From: Viola odorata
Taxonomy: Eukaryota > Streptophyta > Magnoliopsida > Malpighiales > Violaceae
Assembly: GCA_963691705.1 (NCBI GenBank)
Contig: OY829545.1
Location: 30,491,475 to 30,555,474 of the forward strand
Length of the DNA: 64,000 bases
Reading direction: 5' to 3'
Shown in pieces: positions 54,981 to 64,000 of this stretch. A model generated the notes under the pieces. That model was not told where the DNA came from. It saw only the letters and a program-made list of their open reading frames with translations, and did not search any database. The translations under genes were made by a program, and so were the position numbers. The stretch's first letter is position 1, and each line of letters starts with the position of its first letter.

Positions 54981-55343
54981 ATGTCCTGGGTAGTGTTCAC
55001 CAATCCCAACTCGAATGAACCCCTAAAGCTAGTCGAAAGGTTACACGATTTCGCAAGGAATCGGGACATTGGACGACACTTTAGGGACCTTTTCATGGTA
55101 TCATCCGGGGACCGTTCAAGCCAGTTAGAGGTGTCGGAATCAGAGCCCCAGCACGTGCATCATGATTATACCTGTTTGTCGTGGCTCTATTTGTCTTGTT
55201 GGCATATTGACGTGATTTTTTCTGTTATACGAACTGCAGATTTCTTACACGTGCAGGTTACTTTGCATTTAAAATTTTATTTTTGTCCCACAGGACCCGT
55301 TTTGCTCATTCAATATGTCGGCACCTATACTACTTTCACTTGA
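54981..55343 (+). CDS. Leader ORF of element B (counterpart of 18702-18941)
   Basis: 120 codons starting MSWVVFTNPNSNEPLKLVE. The first 70 codons correspond to the ORF in element A. After HDYTCLSW a 15-base insertion adds LYLSC, and later changes keep the frame open through the ORF1 start region. Conservation of the start and frame hints at use. Confidence 0.3.
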   Translation: MSWVVFTNPNSNEPLKLVERLHDFARNRDIGRHFRDLFMVSSGDRSSQLEVSESEPQHVHHDYTCLSWLYLSCWHIDVIFSVIRTADFLHVQVTLHLKFYFCPTGPVLLIQYVGTYTTFT

Positions 55344-55482
55344 TATTTTCGGGGAACGAAGTTTCAACGATCAGGCACTGCAAAGCCGAATTACCGCATT
55401 AGAGGCTGAGTTAGAGATGCAGAAAGGGGAGCTGGCCTCGATGGAATACCTTTGGCAGGAGAACTCTGATGTCCAGGATTGA
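55315..55482 (+). pseudogene. ORF1 relic of element B: in-frame fusion of both ends, 55 aa
   Basis: The first 21 codons (MSAPILLSLDIFGERSFNDQ and A) match the ORF1 start of element A, and the next 34 (LQSRITALEAELEMQKGELA onward) match its last 34 before the same stop position. About 1.5 kb in between, including the whole DUF7745-like domain, is missing. The join keeps the frame, giving a small coiled-coil peptide. Confidence 0.8.
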
Positions 55483-56163
55483 CACCTTCATGGGAAGACT
55501 CGGATATCAACAAACCTTTTCTTTTTCATGTAAACTAGGATCCCTAACTTCACCTAGTCTAGCCATTTTTGATGAATTTAGGTAGCTGGCTAGTTCACTA
55601 CATCGTGTAAAAACTTTTAATAAAGTCGTACTCTTTCAGATATTTATTAAATCGCCTCAACTTTCCATTACCCCTCCAATACAAACCCAAAAAACCATCG
55701 CAAAATAAAAAGAGAAAATCCCTCCGGGATAAAACACAATCGTCTCACCGAAATTCTGAAAAATCAGACCAAGTATTCAAAACATCCGAGTATCGCTCAC
55801 TCATGGCTATGTCTTCCTAGTTTATCACAAAAAACTCCAAATTCATAAAAAGATTGTAGTCTCTCCCCTCGGTTGAGTTCACCAGGCGTCAGGCCCTGCA
55901 TTATTTGAGACCACACAGTAAAAGAGATCTTCCTAGCATGGCGGCATTGGTTGCCCCTGTTGATTTGGATTTCACAGATAGCATCTCAGTTTGCTCCATA
56001 TCGTTGGAATGAATAGAGGCTTCCTTCGCTTATCATCCACAACCAGGAGATCACGCCCTGAAAATATCAAGTGAAAGTGTAGCCGGAAAAAGGAATAAGC
56101 AACATGGAGGCCTTGGGATTGCATCGCCCATACTCACTTTTATTCTTTTCACTTGTCTTTTTC

Positions 56164-56223
56164 AGGTTAACGATGGCTCCTAGGAGGCGAACTAACCCCC
56201 ACTTTTCATCAAATTTTGTGTGA
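56164..56223 (+). pseudogene. Gag relic of element B: start codon and 16 codons
   Basis: After TTGTCTTTTTCAG (AG at 56164-56165) the sequence GTTAACG leads to ATG at 56173 and MAPRRRTNPH, then unrelated codons and TGA. The rest of gag is deleted; sequence similar to the 3' region of A resumes near 56320. This relic shows the ancestral gag start that A has lost. Confidence 0.65.
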
Positions 56224-58059
56224 CAGCTCACACCCCCACTTTTGTCAAAATTTCTAACTTTAGACACTACTGATTAGTTTCTTTTCTTTCCTACTTGTAG
56301 GATGGGGGTATGAAGGGAAGCCGTACACATAGTCTAGCCTACGACTTTAAACAAGGGCGCTTTGTGCAACGAGAATGCCAACTTGGGGGCAAGCGAGTGA
56401 AGTGATGACCAAAAGAAGGCGTGGAAAAATGTCCAAGCTCATTTTTTAGGGAAGTTGTCCTTTACGTTTTTACAATTTCCCCTTTGGCAATTTATTTTTC
56501 TGTAAATTATGCTTTCTCAATTTGTATTTCCGCGATTCTACATTTCAGGTGCAACGAGACTTGCAAACTTGGGGGCAAGCAATGAAATTCAAAAGAATGT
56601 TGATCCAAAAAAACATAAGACTCAAAACGCAAGGCATTTGAGCCTACGACTATAAATAAGGGCGCTTCGTGGGAGGCAACCCACGTGTTCTTTTCAATAT
56701 TTATATTTTTCGTTAATTCAACACCTTGGGATACTGTTTCCTAGGAATTTACTATTGGTCTCTCCATTTCAAGTGCAGCGAGATTTGTAAACTTGGGGGC
56801 AAGCGAATGAAGTGACAACCAAAGGAAGGCGTTGAAAAATGTCAAAACTCATTTTTCAAGGAAGTTGTCCTTTATGTTTACAATTTCCCCTTTCGCAATT
56901 TACGTTTCTGTAATTTATATTTTCGCAATTTACGTTTCTGTAATTTATATTTTCGCAATTTACATGTCCGCAGTTTTGCATTTCAGGTGCAACGAGACTT
57001 GTAAAATTGGGGGCAAGCAAGTGAAGTGACGATCAAAAGAAAGTTTCGAAAAATGTCAGAGCTCATTTTTCAGGTAAGCTGTCCTTTTACATTTTTGCAA
57101 TTTCCGTTTCTGAAATTTACATTTTCGCAATTTACATTTTCACTATTTACATTGTTGCCAGAGTGCATGCGTCATGTTGGCTAAAATCCTTAGTTTTCGC
57201 AAAAATTTCCTCAAAAAAAAAAGAAAAAAAAAGGGGGGGGAGAAGATGGGAAAATAAAAATCCCACGTTTTAAACGTTTTTGAATCAAACATATTCACCA
57301 CTTTATCACGACACGGATGACTTGTGTGTTCATTAGAAATTATATGAAACATACATGATCTTGTCTGTTAGCTCTTATATCCATGGCATGTTTAGACGTA
57401 AGCAATCACAAAACATATCCTGTGAGTATTTTGGGCCTCCACGCCTCATTTCTTTCATGAGTGTAAGTGCCTGACTAGATGGTAGTTGAGTTCGCATAAT
57501 ATCCAGGGTACATGCGCAATTAGACATGGGATAGCTATAAAATGACATGGGACTTTTATGATTTTCTCCACTTTTTTCGTTTCTTCCCTCTTTCCACCAT
57601 GTATGTCATCACTCCCCAAACCTTCAATATCACTCATACCCTGGGAGCCAAAGAGCAGTTTCAGCTAAGATTGCCAGCCGGAAGTACGAGCACGTCAGGT
57701 TCAAGAACACGACGAAAGAGACGGAAAAGGTCAACAGGAGATCGCTAAGGACTATCACCGAAGAAGCAGCAATGACGAAGGTCGGGCCTCAAGACAAAAG
57801 GGGAAGAGATCAAGACGAAGGTTGTGCTTGCTTTGCTCTGTTGCATTTCCAATCAAATCAAAAAGGGGGGGAATATATAATAATAAAAAAAAAGAGAAAA
57901 AAAAGGAAAAAAAAGAAAAAAAAAGGAAAAAAAAAGGAAAGAGAAAGGAAAAAAGAAGAAAAGAAAAGAGAGGGGAAAAGGGAAAAGAAAAGAAAAGAGA
58001 GAAATGCTCAGAGACATTCGAAGAATACAAACAGTCAAAGAGCCAAAACAAGCACAGCC

Positions 58060-58460
58060 CGGGGAAACTCAATTCGAGAAATCTCGAAGAAAACTTTCCC
58101 CAGTGAACTCGAGTAAAAAGGCCCAAGGCCAACTCGAGAAATCTCAAAGCAACCTTCCCCAGCGAACTCGAGCAAAAAAGGGCCCAAGGCCAACTCGAGA
58201 AATCTCGAAGCAAGCATCCCAAGTGAGGACTCGAGAAGAAAAGGGCCCAAGGCCAACTCAAGTAGCAAGTTGCAAAAGGAATAGCGACGACACTCCCTAG
58301 TAAAGACTCGAGAAAAAGGGCCCAAGGCCAACTCAAGTAGTAGATCTCGAAGCAAGCATCCCTAGTGAGAACTCAAGAAGAAAAGGGCCCAAGGCCAACT
58401 CAAGGAATCTCGAAGAAAACATTCTCTAGCAAAGAATCGAGGAAAAAGGCCCCTGGTTGA
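58060..58460 (+). repeat. GGCCCAAGGCCAACTCGAG tandem array, element B
   Basis: About six units, spaced 61, 63, 75 and 67 bp where measured (anchors at 58121, 58182, 58245, 58320 and 58387). Related to 24700-24960 in A. Confidence 0.85.
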
Positions 58461-59529
58461 CCGGAACGCAGCCCCAGCAAGGATACCAGAGCTCACGCAC
58501 TCTGTCCAGAAAGCATCCCCAGCAAAAAGCGAAAGAACTCGCACACCTCGCCCTCATCAGGGCCAATCAGCAAAGCATCACTCATCAAAAGCCTTCCAAC
58601 TCCTCAGCAAAGCAATCTTTTCCCAAAACAAGCTCCTCTCCGGACATTTCATGTCCTTTCATTCTTTTCCGTAAAAGTCCTATCGATTATTAGAACGCCC
58701 ATGCATGTGCATCTTCATTTGAAGTCTATTCACTCGGATTGACATTGCGAATTGAAAATTATGTATCATGTTAGTTGCATCTTTATGAGCGTAAAATACT
58801 TAACCTTGTTTCAGAGCGTGAGTGCAAACACTAATATCAGGTGAGGATTGCTTACGACTGCAAATTATGGGAAAGTCTTGTCCTTGAGGTCGTTATTTCT
58901 TGAACAAGATGTAGACGCTATCTAGACTTAAACCATTCATGTTCCTATAACGAAAAATGAACGAACATTTTTATCCAAAAAAAAAAAAAAGGGGGGAGGG
59001 GGTTTGAATTTATGTTGTTAAATAAAGAAATCATTTTCATTCAAAACAAAAAAAAAAACTTGGGGGCAAGCTATGGGTTAAAGAATATTTAGGTCAATTG
59101 CTCTCTCCTTTTTTCATCTGTTGCTGCTTTGTATTTGCTTCCTTTCAATTTGCAGGATACAGATATGCTTCAGTGAAATCTCAACCATAGGTCTTCGATG
59201 ACAACATCGTTGTAAAGCCCTCGCCATCTTGGATTTTCATCAAAGTCCAATCAACATCGAATGGAGAACATTACCACTCCTCAACCATGGGTCTTCGATG
59301 ACAACATCGTTGTAAATCCCTCACCATCTTGGATTTTCATCAAAATCCAATCAAACGGAGTACGTTACCACTCCCAAATCAACCTCGTGTGGTGGATCAT
59401 GCTCCCTCACATTCAAATCAACTTCGCGTGGTGGATCACGCTCCCTCACGGTCGACCACTATCCATTTCAATTCATACGGTAAGTTCAAGGTAAGACTCG
59501 CTTTCCCTCTACACCTCGTCATTTAAAAA

Positions 59530-60215
59530 GTTGTGTTCAGGTCACGTCCCCACATCTTGTCTGTCTAGCGTTGTGTTCAGGTCACGTCCCCACATCGTGT
59601 CTTAAAAAGTTGTGTTCAGGTCACGTCCCCACATCTTGTCTGTCTAGCGTTGTGTTCAGGTCACGTCCCCACATCGTGTCTTAAAAAGTAGTGTTCAGGT
59701 CACGTCCCCACATCTTGTCTGTCTAGCGTTGTGTTCAGGTCACGTCCCCACATCGTGTCGTAAAAAGTTATGTTCAGGTCACGTCCCCACATCTTATCTG
59801 TCTAGCGTTGTGTTCAGGTCACGTCCCCACATCGTGTCTTAAAAAGTTGTGTTCAGGTCACGTCCCCACATCTTGTCTATCTAGCGTTGTGTTCAAGTCA
59901 CGTCCCCACATCGTGTCTTAAAAAGTTGTGTTCAGGTCATGTCCCCACATCTTGTCTGTCTAGCGTTGTGTTCAGGTCACGTCCCCACATCGTGTCGTAA
60001 AAAGTTGTGTTCAGGTCACGTCCTCACATCGTGTTGTTAATGTCATATCTGGTCACGTCTGCTCGTGTCGTCTGATAATGTTGTGTCTGGTCACGTCCGC
60101 ACATGTTGTCTGTTAAGCATTGTAAAGGGTCACATCCCCACATCGTGTTGTTAATGTCATGACTGGTCACGTCCGCACATGTCATCTGTTAATATTGTGT
60201 CAGGTCACGTCCCTA
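59530..60215 (+). repeat. 39-40 bp GTCACGTCCCCACATC array, element B
   Basis: About 17 units, mostly alternating the TTGTCTGTCTAGCGTT and GTGTCTTAAAAAGTT subunits, then a few CCGCACATG variants at the end. Counterpart of 26040-26905. Confidence 0.92.
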
Positions 60216-60420
60216 CACCATATCTTGAAAATTCGTAAACAGTCATCGAATCAACATCAGAGCAAAGGTATGTTACCGTCAATCAATATCCGAGCGAAGG
60301 TACGTTACAACTCTCATTTACATAATTCTACATTTCTGCATAATTATTACTCCTCCTTGAGCGACTACTTTTCTGCATATCTAAATAACTCCTCCTTGAG
60401 TGACTATACTTTCAGCACCA

Positions 60421-61335
60421 GCGTCCGGAGAGCGATAGCCTCGCACGGTCGTGTAACTACATTTTCAGCACCAGCGTTCGGAGAGCGATAGCCTCGCACG
60501 GTCGTGTAACTACATTTTTAGCACCAGCGTCCGGAGAGCGATAGCCTCGTACGGTCGTGTAACTACATTTTCAGCACCAGCGTCCGGAGAGCGATAGCCT
60601 CGTACGGTCGTGTAACTACATTTTCAGCACCGGCGTCCGGAGAGCGATAGCCTCGCACGGTCGTGTAACTACATTTTCAGCACCAGCGTCCGGAGAGCGA
60701 TAGCCTTGCACGGTCGTGTAACTACATTTTCAGCACTAACATCCGGAGAGCGATAGCCTCGCACGGATATTTCTTCACATTGTCACGTCAACATCCGGAG
60801 AGCGATAGCCTCGCACGGACATTTCTTCACATTTTCACGTCAACATCCGGAGAGCGATAGCCTCGCACGGACCTTCATCCACATTGCCATGCCGACACCC
60901 GGAGAGCGATAGCCTCGCACGGACCTTCCTTCACATTTCCACGACCACATCCGGAGAGTGATAGCCTCGCACGGACCTTCATCCACATTGCCAAGCCGAC
61001 ACCCGGAGAGCGATAGCCTTGCATGGACCTTCCTTCACATTTCCACGACCACATCCGGAGAGTGATAACCTCGCACAGACCTTCATCCACATTGCCACGC
61101 CGACATCCGGAGAGCGATAGCCTCGCACGGATATTTCCTCACATTGCCATGTCAACATCTAGAGAGTGATAGCCTCGCACGGACCTTCCTTCACATTTCC
61201 ACGTCAACATCCGGAGAGCGATAGCCTCGCACAGACCTTCCTTCTCATTTCCACGTCAACATCCGGAGAGCGATAGCCTCGCACGGACATGCAACCTCAT
61301 TTTTTATACCAGCATCTGGCAATGCGATAGCCTCA
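60421..61335 (+). repeat. 53-bp GGAGAGCGATAGCCTCGCAC array, only in element B
   Basis: About 17 units. The first six end in GTCGTGTAACTACATTTTCA; later units carry CTTCCTTCACATTTCCACG-like or CTTCATCCACATTGCCA spacers. Absent from the corresponding place in A (near 27040). Short minus-strand frames here are repeat shadows. Confidence 0.93.
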
Positions 61336-61349
61336 CCCAGACTAGAATT

Positions 61350-61860
61350 TAAAGCATACCTCCTCCCAGAGTGACATCAACGATTATCTCCTCCTAGAGT
61401 GACAACCTCAAAATTATCCCATAAAGACTGACAACAACGATTACCTCCTCCTAGAGTGACAACAACAATACCTCCTCCTAGAGTGACATCGACGAACCTA
61501 CCTCCTCCCAGGGTGACATCAACGGATTACCTCCTCCTAGAGTGACATCAACCAATTATCTCCTCCGAGAGTGACATCCACGAACAACATCATCAATTTT
61601 ATAGACACCTTTTTAAATCCCTAGTGACAACATCAATTTCCTCATCACCAAATAACACCATCAAAAGCATACCTCCTCCCAGAGTGACATCAACTTACCT
61701 CCTCCCAGAGTGACATTCAACAAACTACCTCCTCCCAGAGTGACAACGAAATATATATCTCCTCCCAGAGTGACATCAACGAATAACATCATCAAAGCTA
61801 TCTCCTCCCAAAGCGACATCAATCAACTACCTCCTCCCAAAGCGACATCATCATTGTAAG
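61350..61860 (+). repeat. CCTCCTCCCAGAGTGACATC array, element B
   Basis: About 15 units of 20-45 bp with CTCCTCC(C/T)AGAGTGACA as core. Expanded from the five-unit version at 27285-27430 in A. Confidence 0.88.
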
Positions 61861-61913
61861 CTTGAGGTAAGACCCGTTGTGTCGCCAAAATTCGGATATA
61901 TAGGGGCAACCGT

Positions 61914-61951
61914 CTTTACTGCTTATTAAATACTTCGATAAGACAGTAAAG
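61914..61951 (+). other. Hairpin next to the polypurine tract, element B
   Basis: CTTTACTGCTTATTAAA opposite TTCGATAAG plus CAGTAAAG; same place and size as in A, with two mismatched pairs near the loop. Polypurine tract AGGGGGCAAC follows at 61952-61961. Confidence 0.78.
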
Positions 61952-61961
61952 AGGGGGCAAC

Positions 61962-64000
61962 TGTTGATACCCGAATTTTAACTCCATTTTTACTTAATTT
62001 TAGCATTTCTGTTATTTAGTTAATTTACTGTCATTTTTAGTTAATTTACTGTCGCTAGCATTTCTAAATTTTTCCATTGCATTTTAGCATCGTCAGCTTT
62101 CGAAATCGCGTTTTTAATTTTTCGTCGCGTATTTTCATCATCATTATCATTATTATTTTTAGCCTTAAAAATCACCTTTTTAACTATCCGGCAGTCGTTT
62201 CCTAGTTTTTTCTTTGTCTTAGGTCATCTCATGATTTTTAGGATTTTTAATATTTTAGCGCATTTTTTAGTATTTTTATTTTTTTCATTCGAGCTTTTAT
62301 TGGACCCGAGTAAGTCCGCTCGGACAATAGCTTGAATTTGAAATGTTATCCATCAACTAGTTGCTAGCTTTTTTTCCGTTCACAACGGTCTACAGCGTTT
62401 CATGTAATTTTCGGCGTAACGTCATTATTTTTCGTCCGAACGTTTCACGTTTTTGAACGAGAAAATAAACACGTTAAACGAAAAATTCTCATCATTCGCG
62501 GTAGATGGGTAAACTCATCATATTAACGTAGTTGCTTTCGTTCGAGTTTCTCGCTAGTTTCGTCGTACTAATAGTTCGAACCAATTATTTAAACATTAAG
62601 CATTTTTTACTCACTTTGATCACAACCGTTGGATCAACATACTTTGACTCAAAGTATGCAAGAGCAACGGCTCATTCTCTCCTTTCTTCCCAGCCACAAA
62701 ACCCAAACTTGCTCACCACACCAGCACTGCTCCTTTCTACTCGCCGACGCCCACGCGCACCCAATTCACCACACAATCATTTGAGCCCTTGCCTATAAAT
62801 AGCCTTGCTCTTCATCCTTAAAGGGGGGGAGGAAAAAACGAAAAAGGCACTCATCTGCTCCTTCCAAAACAATAAGCAAGGCACCATTTTCTCTTTGATT
62901 TTTCTTGCTTTCATTTGTCAATTGTTTACTTGTTTTAATGCCACAAATTGCTGCTCAATCTCTAGATAAATCGCCTGCCTTCAATTTGCTAATTCGCTTG
63001 CTTGTTGTAGAGGAATAAATTGCTCATTTTTGTATATAAAATGCAAGCTTTTCCTTCATTAATTTAGTTGGTATTTGCCTACTATTTTCGTTGGGTTTTA
63101 TCACCGTGGGGTAGAGGGAACTTCTAGGTTATTTTTTGGTTGAACCCCGCCGGTTTTAGTGGGCTGGTTCTTCCTTGGACGCCGGCCATGGTGGCCGGTG
63201 CAAGGAAGAAGAAGAACAGCGTGGCTGCTGTTCTTATGGGAAGAAGAAAGGTGACGGGCCAAGCCCGTCCCTTTCTTTTTAAAGGCAGATGGGCCTTGGG
63301 TTAAGCCAAGCCCATTTGCTCCCCTTTTTCATTTTCATTTAAAATTTCAGCATGCACATGGGCCCAGCCCATTAAAATTTTGCCAATTGTTCGAGTCTCT
63401 TTTATTTTCGTGTTTATTTAATTAATAGCTCGTATGTCATATTTAATTAATAGCTCGTATGTAATATTTAATTTACGTCGTATGCCATGTTTAATTAATT
63501 ATTTATTTACTTGTCTAAATTTAAATGCCTATCTATTTGCTTTACTTTTATTTATCATTTTAATTATCCTCGAACAATTACTAACATCGATTTCGTAGGC
63601 ACCAAAAATCATCAAATCTTTAATTTTTCGTCAAGTCATCATTTATATTTTTCGCACACATCAAATCATCATTTAAATTTTTCGCACACATCGAATCATC
63701 ATTTGAATTTCTTGCAAATCAAACTATCAGCATTTAAATTCTCGTATGTATCAAATCAGTATTTAAATTCTCGTATGTATCAAGTCATCATTTAATTTTC
63801 GTATGCATCAAATAAATCATTTCTCGTATGCAATCATGTCATCATTTAAATCTCGTATGCGTCAAATTCATCATTTCTCGCATGCAATCAACTGTCATCA
63901 TTTAATTTTCGTATGCGTCAAATCAATCATTTCTCGCATGCAATCAACTCAGCATTTAAATTTCGTATGCGTCAAATCCATCATTTCTCGCATGCAATCA
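61962..64000 (+). repeat. 3' LTR of element B, cut by the window edge
   Basis: It starts TGTTGATACCCG and follows the 5' LTR (51746-54774) for the available 2,039 bp, including the TATA box, the CGCCGGCCA hairpin and the 54-bp repeats. Differences are scattered; the remaining 1 kb is outside. Confidence 0.92.

Larger units (their letters stand above)
56224..61961 (+). other. 3' non-coding region of element B
   Basis: Co-linear with 23099-27538 of element A but longer. It holds four spaced copies of an ACTTGGGGGCAAGC-containing unit (56382, 56569, 56792, 57006; spacing about 190-220 bp), a purine-rich low-complexity tract (57865-58010), tandem arrays listed separately, a CATTTCAG-type acceptor series, an exon-like module with acceptor AG at 59154-59155 and GTAAG donor at 59491, and a last donor at 61867. 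Confidence 0.75.
51746..64000 (+). mobile_element. Ogre/Tat-like element B, deleted derivative, runs off the window
   Basis: 5' LTR 51746-54774, PBS 54777-54794, leader ORF, an ORF1 relic, a gag relic, long 3' non-coding region, hairpin, polypurine tract, and a 3' LTR from 61962 that is cut by the window edge. The likely target duplication begins GATAT (51741-51745); the partner is outside. Co-linear with element A except for the deletions, a different LTR middle, and expanded repeats. No enzyme is encoded. Confidence 0.92.

Noticed and set aside
57755..58336. 193-codon minus-strand frame rich in Phe and Leu
   Set aside because: Antisense of the purine tract and tandem array; composition is that of a repeat shadow, not a membrane protein.

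Overview
This window looks like nuclear DNA of a flowering plant, almost certainly a eudicot with a repeat-rich genome. The reasons are a spliced BTB/POZ gene of plant type, a plant tRNA-Ala(AGC), plant mariner, hAT and Stowaway-type DNA transposons, Athila, Ogre/Tat and chromovirus LTR retrotransposons, an old caulimovirid insertion and a cytochrome P450 CYP78A fragment. The species cannot be named from the sequence alone.

Layout. 1-3285: most of a mariner-like element with an apparently intact two-exon transposase on the minus strand; its far end lies left of the window. 3913-5638: a hAT-type non-autonomous element with good ends that carries two pieces of a CYP78A gene. 6950-7209: a Stowaway-like MITE. 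8015-10525: the one clear host protein gene (BTB/POZ, two exons). 12469-12541: tRNA-Ala. 12669-12929: a MITE whose empty site survives about 160 bp away.

15458-29937: a hAT-type element with perfect 8-bp target duplications, split by a complete 12.9-kb Ogre/Tat-like retrotransposon (element A, 16560-29476, 5-bp target duplication). A has two LTRs, a PBS, an extra ORF1 and gag, but no protease, reverse transcriptase or integrase.

30720-50522 is a graveyard of truncated elements: a caulimovirid fragment, Athila-1 (+), a chromovirus-like remnant (+), an Ogre-like LTR ending exactly at its primer-binding site (-), Athila-2 (-), a hAT transposase pseudogene, and the 3' LTR and 3' internal part of Athila-3 (-). 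The last is interrupted at 51746 by element B, a relative of A with longer LTRs. B has lost most of ORF1 and gag, has expanded tandem repeats, and runs off the right edge of the window.

How it works together: only the BTB gene and the tRNA look like functioning host genes. A and B supply LTRs, PBS, polypurine tract and leader but no polymerase, so any mobility would depend on enzymes from an autonomous relative. Comparing A with B is the most informative thing here. It shows conserved acceptor-like sites, a hairpin against the polypurine tract, inverted repeats in the LTR, and fast-changing 3' tandem arrays.
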